19,265 bases of DNA from CAZCFB01 sp964511535 (GCA_964511535.1 CAZEFW010000175.1:1-19265); one strand, 5' to 3'; counted from the stretch's first letter, positions 7,284 to 15,591 are shown. Program-made: numbers and translations. The notes: generated from the letters alone by a model not told the origin.

Positions 7284-7312
7284 ATTGTAGCGCAGCTAAC
7301 GTTCTGGATCAA
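7284..7312 (-). promoter_or_regulatory. Candidate sigma-70 promoter for the GNAT gene
   Basis: On the minus strand, TTGATC (7312-7307, 4 of 6 matches to TTGACA) is followed after exactly 17 bases by TACAAT (7289-7284, 5 of 6 matches to TATAAT). The -35 box contains the TGA stop of the giant TPR gene. Predicted transcription would start near 7277, just before the 18-bp palindrome, giving a leader of about 130 bases to the GNAT gene. Confidence 0.55.
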
Positions 7313-10300
7313 CGCTGCAGGAGCAGCTTCTTGCGCAGATCGAGGTGCTCCTCGCTCACGATGAAGCGCAGCAGCCGGGCTGCCTGCGAGGCCGGCACCC
7401 ATGGCGCTGCCTCCCTCGATTCGCGCTGCTCCTCGGCGCGCAGCACGGCCAGCGCCGCGCGAGGAGAGCCGCAGAGCAGCAATGAGATGCGGTCCTCGGT
7501 GGCTTGCATCGCCTGCAGCCAACGCTCGGGCGCGAAGGCCTGATCGCTCAGCTCGAGGGCGGGTGAGGCGAGCCGACGGTGGGCGTCCCGGTTCAGGGCG
7601 CGGTCCAGCTTCGCGCGCAGCGGCTCGAGGGTCTCGGCGGGCACAGGAGAGCTGAACACCCTGCAGGTCAGCCCGAGCAGCGCGGCGACCAGCTGCCCGA
7701 GCCGATCCGCGCCCAGCCGCGCGGGGAGCAGGAAGTCCAGCCTCGCCCGTGCGAGCAGGCGCCCGACGCGAAAGGCTACCTCGTCCGGATCCGAGCCCTG
7801 CAGCCCCTGGCCCAGCACGAGCGTGGGCGGGGCGCTGTCCATGAGGCGGAAGCCGCCGGCCCGCCGTCCGTCGAGGAACATGGCCAGCTCCCCCTGAAGC
7901 TCCAGCGCGCCGCCGAGCTCGGCCACCAGCGCCGACAGCTTGGGGCTGTTTTCCGGGGTGACGGGCGGGCCCGGAGGCGCCGGGGCTCGCAAGGGAGGGT
8001 GGCTCTTGCGAATCGCGGCGGCGGCGCCCGCCAGCAGCCGGATCAGCGGCTCTGGAAGGTCGGGGTGGGTCAGCTGGTCCAGCTCGGCCTCGCCCAGCGG
8101 CCGGGCGAGGCGCCCCACCCGGGTGCCCGGCACCGCCGGCGCGGGGGTCGCCTCCAGCGCGTCGGGATCGATGGCCACCAGCGCCTGCTGCAGCACCATC
8201 TGCCCGTCCGGATCCTGCTGCTGCGCCAGGACCTGCAGCATCGACTGGTAGGCGTCCACGCGGGTCGGATCCCGATCGATGTTCACCCTGTGCACCCCGA
8301 GGGTGTTGCGCAGGTGATCCTCCAGCGAGAGCTGGTTGCCCAGCCGGCGCAGGGTCTCGGCCAGGCGGCTCGTCGCCTCCATGTTCCCCGGGTCCTGGGC
8401 CAGCGCGCGGCGCAGGGAGTCGGCGGCGCGGATCGGATCGTCCTGGCCGGCGTCCTGGATCCGGGCCAGGCGCAGGTGCAGCGCCACGAGCCGGTCGCGC
8501 CGGTGCTCCTGATCGATCATCTCCTCCAGGCAGGTCGCCGCTTTGTCCCACCGCTCCTGCCCTGTGTGGATGTCGGCCAGGCGGTCCAGGGCGTCCAGGT
8601 GATGCGGGGTCAGGGCCAGCCCGGCCTCGAGCTCGCTGGCCGCCTCGTCCGGCGCGTCCAGCTCCTCGTGGAGCACCTCGCCCAGCTCGAACCGCAGGCT
8701 CGCCGCCAGGTGGGGCGCAGGCGAGAACTCCAGCAGCCGCCGCAGCGCGCGGGTCAGGTCCTCCCAGGCGCTGGCGGCCCTGCACGCCTCGGCCATCTCA
8801 TGCCACAGCTCCGGATCATCCGGCTCCAGCTCCAGCGCCCGGACCAGCGCTGCCCTGGCGCCCTGCAGGTGCCCCAGCTGCTGGCGCCTGGTGCGAGCCA
8901 CCTGCAGCAGCGTGTCGCGCATGGTCTCCGGAGTGGCGGCTGCCCTGGCCAGCCGCAGCTCGTTGAGCTGCTCCCACTCCTCCTCCTGCTCAAGCAGGGC
9001 GATGAGCGCGTCCGCCCCGGCCTGGTTATCCGGATCGATTCGCAGCAGCTGCCGGTAAGCGGCGATGGCGCGCTGGCTGTCGGCCAACGCCTCGCGCCAC
9101 AGGTCGGCGGCCTCCAGCGTCGACTCCACCCGTCGTCTCTGAACCTGGCTGGCGCTCGCCTCTGCGGCCCGGGCCAGGGCGAGCTGGTGGGGCACCTTGA
9201 GCGCGATGCAGGCGCGCGCCCAGGAGCGCGGCGCGGGCAGGTACGAGGCGAGGGCCTCGGCGGCCTCGCGGAAGATGCCGCAGGCGCGATCCAGGTCGCG
9301 TCCGCGCGCATAGGCCGCCCCGAGCCCGTTGAGCAGGGCCGCCTGCTCCAGCGCGTTGTCCACCTCGCCCAGCCGTCGCCCCAGGATCTGGATCAGGCCG
9401 GGCAAGTTGGCGGCCGCCCGGTAATGGCGCTCCAGGACCGCCAGGGCCTCCTCCTGATGCGGGTGTTGCTCGAGCACCAGGAACGCCAGGTGAGCGGCCC
9501 GCTTCAGGTCGTCGAGCCTGTCCTCGGTCAGCCCCGCCGCCACGAGCTGGCTGGCCGAGCGGTACAGCGCCAGCGGCGGCGCCTCGTCGCCGGAGGCGCC
9601 GTCCCCGCGCCTGGACAGCAGCGCGGTCAGCCGGCGCCAGTCCTGAACCCGCGCCAGGTTCAGCTCCAGCAGCGCGACCATGGCGCGAGAGTCGCCAGGG
9701 CTGGAGAGCCGGTCCACCAGGGCGATGGTCTTTTCCGGGTCCATGCCTCGACGAGCCTCCAGCCAGATCAGCCGGTAGATGAGGTCGTCCCGCTCCTGAC
9801 CCGGCCCCAGCCCCTCCAGCCGGGTGTTGAGCAGGCTGGCCAGCTCTTCCGGGTCCTGGCCCGGATCCGGGCGATCGGCCATGAGCATGTGGGCCGTTTC
9901 GCACCTGGGATCCGCCTCCAGCGCCCGGGCCAGGTGCTCCCGGGCGCCGCGGCTGTCGCCGAGCCGCTCCAGGGCGCGCGCCAGGCGGCAGTGAAGGCTC
10001 GCGGCGTCGGCCGGGCCCTCGGGAGCAGGCGTGAGGGGCAGCAGCTCGGCCGCGTCGGTCAGGGCGCCCCGGGCGTGGCAGGACCAGGCGAACTCGCACG
10101 CCGCGTCCTGCAGCCGGCGCCACGCGGGCGCTTGCTCGGCCTGGTCTTCACAGCGGCGGATAACAGCCGCCGCTGCCGCGGCGGCCTCGTCCCAGCGCCC
10201 AAGATCATGCCCCAGGGTCCGGGCGGCGCGCAGGGCGACCCTGGCGCTGTCCAGCGGCTCCAAGCGGTGGCCCTCGGCGCGCCGCAGCACGGCCAGGCGC

Positions 10301-12060
10301 TCCTCGCTCCGGCCCGCGGCGCCCAGGAGCCGCGCGGCCCCCTCCTGGGCGGGGAGGAAGTCCGGATCGATGGCCAGGATCCCCTGGAACGCCTCGAGCG
10401 CCGAATCGCTGTCCAGGAGCCTGTGCATGTGGAGCCAGGCCAGCTGGTCGAGGATCTGCAGCCGGGTCGCCTGATCTTCCGTGCGATCAGCGGCGGCGCG
10501 CAGCACGGCCGCGAGGTGGGGCCAGCGGCCGAGGGCCTCGTAGATCGCGACCAGCCTCGTGCGGCTGGCCGCGTGGCCCGGATCCATCGCGAGGATGCGC
10601 TCCAGCAGGGTGGCGGCCCGGGTCTGATCCCCCACCTCCTTCAGCGCGATCTCCGCCATCTGCTCCAGCACCCAGATCTTCTCGCCCTGGTCGCGCAGCC
10701 CGAGCAGCTGGGCCTCATGGGCCGCCAGGGCGTCGGCCGGGTTGCCCGTGGCGCGGTAGGCGCGGCTCAGCCCGAGCAGGGCAGGGCGCCACCCGGGCCG
10801 CAGCGCCAGGACCTGCTGGTACGCCTCCACTGCGCGGGTGGGATCGGCCAGCGGTCCCTCCAGCAGCCGGCCGAGCAGCAGCCCGGCGCGTGGCGCGTGG
10901 CGCGCGCCGCGCGCCAGATCGCGCCTGTAGTGGCTGGCGAGATCCTCGTACGCGCCCTCCTGCAGCAGGGTGTGCTCGAGCAGCGCCCTGGCAGGCTCCA
11001 GCTCCGGGTCGAGGTCAAGCGCGGCGCGAAGGCTGGTGGCGCCGGTCTCCGGGTCCTCCAGGGCGCCGAGCTGGAGGCGGCCCAGCTCCAGCGCCGCCAT
11101 GGCCGCCACGCATGGGTCCTGTAGGGAAGATCTGGCCTCGGTGAGCGCGGCGGCGGCCTCGGTGTGACGATCCAGGTTCACCAGCAGCCGGGCCACGTCC
11201 AGCAGCAGGGGGCCGCGGGCCTCCCGCGGCGTGAGGGGCAGGGCGCGCTTGAGGCAACGCAGGGCCTCGTCCAGGTCGCCGGGCGCTTCCAGGTGCAGCC
11301 GCCCGGCCTCTGCCAGCAGGCCCGCCGCGTCCGCGCCGCCCCGGCGTTCGGCCATCTCCTCGAGCATCCTGGCGGCGCCGGCGCGGTCCCCCGCTGCGCG
11401 GCTCAGCCCGAGCAGGCCCTGGCGGGCGGCGTCGCAGTCAGGGTCGGCGGCCATGGCCGCGCGGTACAGGGCGCTCGCCTGGTCAGGGTCATCGAGGTGC
11501 CGGGCGCGCACCTGGCCCGCCCTGCAGAGCAGCTCGGCCCCCCGGCGCGCATCTCCGCAGGCGTCGGCTTGCTGGCGCAGCAGCTGCTCAAGGTCGGCGT
11601 GATCACCGTCCTGCTCGTACAGCTCCGTCAGCGCCGTCATGGCGACCTCGTGGCCGGGCAGCAGGGCCAGCGCCTGCTCCAGCTCCTCGCGCGCCTTGCC
11701 GGATTCTGACAGCTCGGTCAGCCGGACGAGGGCGCGCTCGATGAGCGCCGCGGCCCTGGCCTCGTCATCTCGCGCGCACTCCTCTTCGGCGCGGAGCGAG
11801 GGGATCAGCGCCCCCGCCTCACCTCGAACGATGCGCAGCCGGGTCACCGCCCTGGCGGCCGGCGCGAAGGCCCCGCTCGCTTCGTACCCCTCGAGCGCCC
11901 GCTCGGTGTCTGCCGGCTCCGCCTCCAGCAGCCGCGCGAGCTCGTAGCGGATCAGGGCCGCCCGCCTGGGCGAGGCGCACGCGGCCTCCTCCTCCAGCCG
12001 GATCACCAACTGGTCCCGGGCAGGTCGCGTACCGGTCTTGGGTGCGGATCCCTCGCTCAT
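7309..12060 (-). CDS. Giant cytoplasmic TPR-repeat protein (1583 aa)
   Basis: A 1583-residue protein with no signal peptide or membrane helix. From about residue 20 to 1290 it consists of degenerate TPR units with recurring turns such as AALDLDPELEPA, ILAMDPGHAASR, ILAIDPDFLPA, LLRIDPDNQAG and ALELEPDDPEL. It should form one or more long superhelices that bind other proteins. Residues about 1310-1583 are different: a PLGEAELDQLTHPDLPEPL segment, a Pro-rich linker, then a globular domain with PPTLVLGQGL and EVAFRVGRLLARARL. That domain recalls uncharacterised C-terminal domains on long TPR proteins I associate with Myxococcota (memory-based), and it has no HExxH or other catalytic signature. 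GGAG lies 11 bases before the ATG, a weak ribosome site. The opposite strand is open for long stretches, which is a shadow of GC-rich codon use. Function unknown; likely a scaffold. Confidence 0.88.
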   Translation of the reverse strand: MSEGSAPKTGTRPARDQLVIRLEEEAACASPRRAALIRYELARLLEAEPADTERALEGYEASGAFAPAARAVTRLRIVRGEAGALIPSLRAEEECARDDEARAAALIERALVRLTELSESGKAREELEQALALLPGHEVAMTALTELYEQDGDHADLEQLLRQQADACGDARRGAELLCRAGQVRARHLDDPDQASALYRAAMAADPDCDAARQGLLGLSRAAGDRAGAARMLEEMAERRGGADAAGLLAEAGRLHLEAPGDLDEALRCLKRALPLTPREARGPLLLDVARLLVNLDRHTEAAAALTEARSSLQDPCVAAMAALELGRLQLGALEDPETGATSLRAALDLDPELEPARALLEHTLLQEGAYEDLASHYRRDLARGARHAPRAGLLLGRLLEGPLADPTRAVEAYQQVLALRPGWRPALLGLSRAYRATGNPADALAAHEAQLLGLRDQGEKIWVLEQMAEIALKEVGDQTRAATLLERILAMDPGHAASRTRLVAIYEALGRWPHLAAVLRAAADRTEDQATRLQILDQLAWLHMHRLLDSDSALEAFQGILAIDPDFLPAQEGAARLLGAAGRSEERLAVLRRAEGHRLEPLDSARVALRAARTLGHDLGRWDEAAAAAAAVIRRCEDQAEQAPAWRRLQDAACEFAWSCHARGALTDAAELLPLTPAPEGPADAASLHCRLARALERLGDSRGAREHLARALEADPRCETAHMLMADRPDPGQDPEELASLLNTRLEGLGPGQERDDLIYRLIWLEARRGMDPEKTIALVDRLSSPGDSRAMVALLELNLARVQDWRRLTALLSRRGDGASGDEAPPLALYRSASQLVAAGLTEDRLDDLKRAAHLAFLVLEQHPHQEEALAVLERHYRAAANLPGLIQILGRRLGEVDNALEQAALLNGLGAAYARGRDLDRACGIFREAAEALASYLPAPRSWARACIALKVPHQLALARAAEASASQVQRRRVESTLEAADLWREALADSQRAIAAYRQLLRIDPDNQAGADALIALLEQEEEWEQLNELRLARAAATPETMRDTLLQVARTRRQQLGHLQGARAALVRALELEPDDPELWHEMAEACRAASAWEDLTRALRRLLEFSPAPHLAASLRFELGEVLHEELDAPDEAASELEAGLALTPHHLDALDRLADIHTGQERWDKAATCLEEMIDQEHRRDRLVALHLRLARIQDAGQDDPIRAADSLRRALAQDPGNMEATSRLAETLRRLGNQLSLEDHLRNTLGVHRVNIDRDPTRVDAYQSMLQVLAQQQDPDGQMVLQQALVAIDPDALEATPAPAVPGTRVGRLARPLGEAELDQLTHPDLPEPLIRLLAGAAAAIRKSHPPLRAPAPPGPPVTPENSPKLSALVAELGGALELQGELAMFLDGRRAGGFRLMDSAPPTLVLGQGLQGSDPDEVAFRVGRLLARARLDFLLPARLGADRLGQLVAALLGLTCRVFSSPVPAETLEPLRAKLDRALNRDAHRRLASPALELSDQAFAPERWLQAMQATEDRISLLLCGSPRAALAVLRAEEQRESREAAPWVPASQAARLLRFIVSEEHLDLRKKLLLQR

Positions 12061-12093
12061 TGTGCCGTGGTCTCCAGGGGCCCGAGGATATCA

Positions 12094-12123
12094 TTGATCG
12101 TGCCGGATCGATTGCGATGTAAC
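12094..12123 (+). promoter_or_regulatory. Candidate promoter for the SRPBCC gene
   Basis: TTGATC (12094-12099) and TGTAAC (12118-12123) are 18 bases apart, each with 4 of 6 matches to the sigma-70 boxes. They sit in the 112-base gap between the divergent giant TPR gene and the SRPBCC gene. Transcription would start about 40 bases before the ATG at 12173. The matches are moderate only. Confidence 0.3.
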
Positions 12124-12159
12124 GCGGGACCGCCTCCCGAGACTGGCCCCCAACACAAC

Positions 12160-12164
12160 GGAGG
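12160..12164 (+). promoter_or_regulatory. Ribosome binding site fixing the SRPBCC start
   Basis: GGAGG ends 8 bases before ATG 12173. It lies only 2 bases before the alternative in-frame TTG at 12167, so it favours the ATG. Confidence 0.7.
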
Positions 12165-12172
12165 GGTTGGTC

Positions 12173-12601
12173 ATGAAGAAGAGCTACAGCACAAAGGTCA
12201 CCATCAACGCGAAGCCGGAGGAAATCTGGGACATCCTCACCGACGCGTCCGGTTACCCCGAGTGGAACTCCACGGTGGATCGGGTGGAGGGCGAGATCCA
12301 GCTGGGCGGCAAGATCAAGGTCTGGGCCAAGATCTCTCCCGACCGCGCCTTCCCGGTGAAGGTCAGCACCCTGAACCCCAACAGCGACATGACCTGGACC
12401 GGTGGCATGCCGCTGGGGCTGTTCAAGGGAGAGCGGGTCCTCTCCCTGCGCCAGGTCGACGAGGGGACCGTCGAGTTCTCCATGCAGGAAGACTTCACAG
12501 GGCTGCTGTCCGGCATGATCTGCAAATCGATGCCCGACCTTCAGCCCGCCTTCGACGACTTCGCCGCCGACCTGAAGCGCACCGCCGAGGCTGCGGCCTA
12601 G
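12173..12601 (+). CDS. SRPBCC (START/polyketide-cyclase-like) family protein
   Basis: A 142-residue single-domain protein with the helix-grip fold pattern, which makes a hydrophobic ligand pocket. The N-terminal STKVTINAKPEEIWDILTD strand-helix, the SGYPEWNSTV loop, the GEIQLGGKI strand, and the closing long helix (MPDLQPAFDDFAADLKRTAE) are hallmarks of the superfamily. There is no signal peptide. The ligand or reaction cannot be named from sequence; relatives range from lipid carriers and cyclases to Hsp90-activator-like proteins. ATG 12173 is chosen over TTG 12167 because of the GGAGG at 12160-12164. It is divergent from the giant TPR gene and ends 7 bases before the end of the convergent exported TPR gene, so it is probably transcribed alone. 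Confidence 0.88.
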   Translation: MKKSYSTKVTINAKPEEIWDILTDASGYPEWNSTVDRVEGEIQLGGKIKVWAKISPDRAFPVKVSTLNPNSDMTWTGGMPLGLFKGERVLSLRQVDEGTVEFSMQEDFTGLLSGMICKSMPDLQPAFDDFAADLKRTAEAAA

Positions 12602-12608
12602 CTGCAGA

Positions 12609-13460
12609 TCATCGGGGTGATGGGGCGCCCTTCTTCATTTGCTCCAGCCGCTTACGCGCGAAGTCCGCGGCCTTGCCCTTTGGCTTGAGCGTCAGGAATG
12701 TGCGGTACGCCGCCTCAGCCGCGGCGGTCTCCTTCATCCGGTCGCTGATGAGCGCCAGATCCCACCAGGCATCGGAGAGCTTCGGGTCGAGCTTCACCGC
12801 CTTGTTGTAGTAGACCAGCGCCTTGCGGTGTTGCTTCTTGTGGCGAAACATCACGCCCAGATCGAATGCCAGCGGGGCGGTCAGCTTGTGGTGCGCCGCC
12901 AGCAGCAGCTTCTCCTCGGCCTTCTTCAGGTCACCCGCGCGCCGATAGGCGATGCCGAGCTTGTGCAGGATCCCGCCGTCGGTGGGCTTCAGCCTGGCCG
13001 CGCGCTCCAGCACCGCCGCGGCCTCGGCTGGCGCCTTGCGCCCCAGCATCACGCCCAGCTGCTCCAGGGTGGTTGCGTCTTTCGGGTCCAGGGCAGCGGC
13101 CTTCTTCATGGAGGCCACCGCCTCGTCCCGCTTCTTCTGCTGGTACAGCAGGATCGCCAGGCTGTAATGGGCGTTGGCCCATTTGGGTGACTGGGTCGCC
13201 GCCTTGCGCAGGTGAAACTCCGCCCGGCCGAGGTCGCCCTTGCGCCGGTAGAGCACCCCGATGGAGTGGTGCGCCGCGGTGTACCCCGGGCGCAGCTTGA
13301 GCGCCTCGGCCATGGCGGCGATGGCCTGATCGGTCTTGCCCGCCTGCTTCAGCTGCAGCCCCTTGCTGTACAGGGCGCCCGCCTTGTCGGCCAGGGCAGG
13401 GGAGGGCGCAAAGAGGGCAAACATCGCGGCCAGAGAGAGGGTGCGGATCCATGTCTTCAT
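12609..13460 (-). CDS. Exported TPR-repeat protein
   Basis: A 283-residue protein with a clear signal peptide: MKTWIR, hydrophobic stretch to about 18, and an ALA-DK cleavage site near residue 25. The mature part is almost entirely canonical TPRs: ALYSKGLQLKQAGKTDQAIA, ALKLRPGYTAAHHSIGVLYR, ANAHYSLAILLYQQKKRDEA, ALDPKDATTLEQLG, GILHKLGIAYRRAGDLKKAE and AVKLDPKLSDAWWDLALISD, about seven units ending in a Lys/Arg-rich helix. It probably acts as a periplasmic adaptor; the partner is unknown. No Shine-Dalgarno precedes the ATG at 13460. A TATACT box lies 7 bases upstream, so the mRNA may start at or next to the AUG. It is divergent from the oligopeptidase gene (84-base gap). Confidence 0.9.
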   Translation of the reverse strand: MKTWIRTLSLAAMFALFAPSPALADKAGALYSKGLQLKQAGKTDQAIAAMAEALKLRPGYTAAHHSIGVLYRRKGDLGRAEFHLRKAATQSPKWANAHYSLAILLYQQKKRDEAVASMKKAAALDPKDATTLEQLGVMLGRKAPAEAAAVLERAARLKPTDGGILHKLGIAYRRAGDLKKAEEKLLLAAHHKLTAPLAFDLGVMFRHKKQHRKALVYYNKAVKLDPKLSDAWWDLALISDRMKETAAAEAAYRTFLTLKPKGKAADFARKRLEQMKKGAPSPR

Positions 13461-13467
13461 GGTGGCA

Positions 13468-13473
13468 AGTATA
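13468..13473 (-). promoter_or_regulatory. -10 box for the exported TPR gene, possible leaderless start
   Basis: TATACT on the minus strand (13473-13468) matches TATAAT at 5 of 6 positions and ends 7 bases before ATG 13460. No good -35 is visible at 16-18 bases upstream. With this spacing transcription would begin at or within a base or two of the ATG. Confidence 0.4.
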
Positions 13474-13544
13474 GCCCACCGTCATCGGCCCGCACCGGTT
13501 GGTGGTAAGCTGGCTCCCCCCGGATCTGAACCCAGGAGAGTCCC

Positions 13545-15485
13545 ATGGCGAACCATCACCGTTGTTGCCCTCGCGTCGCCCTGAAGGCGGCCACCGTCCT
13601 GCTCGCGCTCGCCGTCCCGCTGGCGGCCATGGCCGCGCCGCCCGCCGGCCTGACCCCGAGCGGGAGCATGCCCCGCAGCAAGATCCCCGCTCGCTACAAG
13701 TGGGACCTGGCGCCGATCTTCACCAGCGACGCGGCCTTCGAAAAGGGGATGCGCAAGGCAGCGGCGCTGCGGTCCAGGCTGGGCAAGTTCGAGGGAAAGC
13801 TCGGGGCAGGCAAGCAGCTGCGCAGGTGCCTCGATCTCTACTTCAAGCTGCGCCTGCTCACCAACCGGTTGACCCTCTACGCCAGCCTGCGCAAGGACTC
13901 CAACAACAAGTCGCCGAAGCTCAAGGCCATGGCCGAGCGCAGCCTGGCCGCCATGAACAAGCTGATGGCCCGGGCGGCCTTCATCCGCCAGGAGGTGCTC
14001 GGAATGGACGACGGCGCCGTGGAGCGGGCCTACCGCGGCGACCGCGGGCTGAGCAAGTATCGCCCTTACCTCGACGGCCTGCGCCGCCGTCGCGCCCGGG
14101 TGTTGCCGCCTGGGGCCGAGAAGATCATGTCCCTCGCTGGCGACAACCTGTGGGCCGAGATCGACCTGAACGAGATCCCGTCCGACCACGAGAAGACCTT
14201 CGGTGAGCTGATCACCGGGCTCAAGCTGCCCCGGATCAAGGACGAGAAGGGCAAGACCGTCCAGCTCACGCTCTCAAACTTCGGCAAGTTCCGCGCCTCC
14301 AAGGTGCGGCGGGTGCGCCAGGACGCGGTGGAGGGGTTCTTCGCCGCGCTGCGCAGCTCTCAGGGCGCCCTGGCGTCGGCGCTGTCAGGGCAGGCGAAGT
14401 TCAGCGTGTTCCTGGCCCGCGCCCGGGGCTACGACACCGCCCTGCACGCCTACCTGGACAAGGACAACATCGACACGGCGGTCTACCGCAGCCTGATCAA
14501 GTCGATCGGCGAAAACCTGGCCCCCCTGCACCGCTACGTGCGCCTGCGTAAGCGCGCCATGAAGCTGGACCAGGTGCGGATCCACGACCTGTATGCGCCG
14601 CTGATCAAGAAGGTGGAGATGAAGTTCCCCTACAGCGCCGCGCAGAAGCTGCTGCCCGCGGTGCTGGCGCCGCTGGGAGACAAGTACACATCGGTGCTCC
14701 GGCACGGGATGAAGCCTGGCAACGGCTGGCTCGACCTGTACCCGAGCAAGCGCAAGAACTCCGGCGCGTTCTGCGCCATGGTGTTCAGCGCGCACCCGTT
14801 CGTGAAGATGAACTACTACGACGGGCTCGACGACCTGTCGACCCTGGCCCACGAGTTCGGCCACGCCCTGCACAGCCACCTGTCCCAGAAGCACCAGCCT
14901 TACTTCCTGTCCGGCTACGCGCCGTTCAACGCGGAGATCGCCTCCACGGTCAACGAGAAGCTGCTGTCGGATCATCTGCTCCGGCGCGCGAAGAACGACC
15001 GCGAGCGGCTGTACATCCTGGGCGAGCTGGCCGAGACCCTGCGCACCACCATCTACCGCCAGACCCTGTTCGCGGAGTTCGAGCTGAAGCTGCACAGCTT
15101 CGTGGAGCAGGGCAAGCCGATCACCGCCGCGCTGCTGAACAAGACCTACGGAGACCTGATCCGCCGCTACTACGGGCCCGACTTCACCATGGGCAAGAAC
15201 GACGAGCTGGAGTGGTCCTACATCCCGCACTTCTACTACAAGTATTACGTCTTCACCTACGCCACCGGGCTGACCGCCGGCATCGCGCTGGCAGACCGGA
15301 TCACCCGGGGCGGCGCCAAGGCCAGGGACGCGTACCTCGGCATGCTCAAGGGGGGCTCTTCCCGGCCGCCGCTGGAGCTGCTGCGGGCCGCCGGGGTGGA
15401 CCTGACCCGGCCTGACGCCTACCACACCGTGGGCAAGCTGATGGACGCCACCGTGGCGCAGATGGAGAAACTCCTGGGGCGGTGA
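13545..15485 (+). CDS. pepF: Exported M3-family metallopeptidase, oligoendopeptidase F type
   Basis: A 646-residue zinc oligopeptidase. The catalytic zinc motif is H436-E-F-G-H440, with the third ligand E464 in NAEIASTVNEKL, matching the M3 spacing. The C-terminal family block WSYIPHFYYKYYVFTYATG is also present and is typical of PepF-type enzymes. The N-terminus (MANHHRCCPRVALK, hydrophobic about 15-28, AMA-APP) is a signal peptide, so unlike the well-studied cytoplasmic PepF this one should act in the periplasm or outside the cell, trimming short peptides. AGGAGAG at 13534-13540 sits 4 bases before ATG 13545 and fixes the start. It appears monocistronic: divergent from the exported TPR gene and followed by a 106-base gap. 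The family is certain; the symbol is given by homology class. Confidence 0.93.
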   Translation: MANHHRCCPRVALKAATVLLALAVPLAAMAAPPAGLTPSGSMPRSKIPARYKWDLAPIFTSDAAFEKGMRKAAALRSRLGKFEGKLGAGKQLRRCLDLYFKLRLLTNRLTLYASLRKDSNNKSPKLKAMAERSLAAMNKLMARAAFIRQEVLGMDDGAVERAYRGDRGLSKYRPYLDGLRRRRARVLPPGAEKIMSLAGDNLWAEIDLNEIPSDHEKTFGELITGLKLPRIKDEKGKTVQLTLSNFGKFRASKVRRVRQDAVEGFFAALRSSQGALASALSGQAKFSVFLARARGYDTALHAYLDKDNIDTAVYRSLIKSIGENLAPLHRYVRLRKRAMKLDQVRIHDLYAPLIKKVEMKFPYSAAQKLLPAVLAPLGDKYTSVLRHGMKPGNGWLDLYPSKRKNSGAFCAMVFSAHPFVKMNYYDGLDDLSTLAHEFGHALHSHLSQKHQPYFLSGYAPFNAEIASTVNEKLLSDHLLRRAKNDRERLYILGELAETLRTTIYRQTLFAEFELKLHSFVEQGKPITAALLNKTYGDLIRRYYGPDFTMGKNDELEWSYIPHFYYKYYVFTYATGLTAGIALADRITRGGAKARDAYLGMLKGGSSRPPLELLRAAGVDLTRPDAYHTVGKLMDATVAQMEKLLGR

Positions 15486-15501
15486 CGCGCCGCGCAATCT
15501 C

Positions 15502-15533
15502 TCCTTGCATCGCCCCGTGAAATTTGGCAAGGA
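15502..15533. repeat. 7-bp inverted repeat after the oligopeptidase gene
   Basis: TCCTTGC (15502-15508) and GCAAGGA (15527-15533) are perfect inverted repeats around an 18-base loop, 17 bases after the oligopeptidase stop, followed by a run of eight C. It may be part of a terminator, but there is no U tract. Confidence 0.3.
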
Positions 15534-15547
15534 TCCCCCCCCGTAGC

Positions 15548-15564
15548 GCCACGGGTCCCGTGGC
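15548..15564. promoter_or_regulatory. 17-bp inverted repeat upstream of the lipoprotein-importer operon
   Basis: GCCACGGG-T-CCCGTGGC is a perfect 8-bp inverted repeat around one base, ending 27 bases before the ATG of the Cys-rich lipoprotein. It could be an operator for a dimeric regulator, or in RNA a 7-bp stem with a 3-base loop just ahead of the ribosome site. I found no convincing -35/-10 pair in the gap, and no recognisable cobalamin riboswitch; the 106-base gap is short for one. Confidence 0.4.
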
Positions 15565-15580
15565 AGCAACCGGGTGGTGC

Positions 15581-15589
15581 GGAGGAGAG
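15581..15589 (+). promoter_or_regulatory. Ribosome binding site fixing the Cys-rich lipoprotein start
   Basis: GGAGGAGAG lies immediately before ATG 15592 at a good distance. An upstream in-frame GTG at 15574 precedes this site and is rejected as a start. Confidence 0.8.
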
Positions 15590-15591
15590 AC

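Noticed and set aside
7329..7543. HExxH-type protease in the C-terminus of the giant TPR protein
   Set aside because: No HExxH or other zinc motif is present anywhere in residues 1290-1583.
7579..11124. Very long plus-strand open frame (1181 codons) opposite the giant TPR gene
   Set aside because: The product is a low-complexity Gln/Arg/Gly/Val/Leu mix with no domain logic, while the minus strand encodes coherent TPR repeats. Long antisense frames are expected in GC-rich genes.
15486..15591. Cobalamin riboswitch upstream of the importer operon
   Set aside because: The gap is only 106 bases and lacks the B12-box and the other conserved core elements; a GCCAC stretch alone is not enough.
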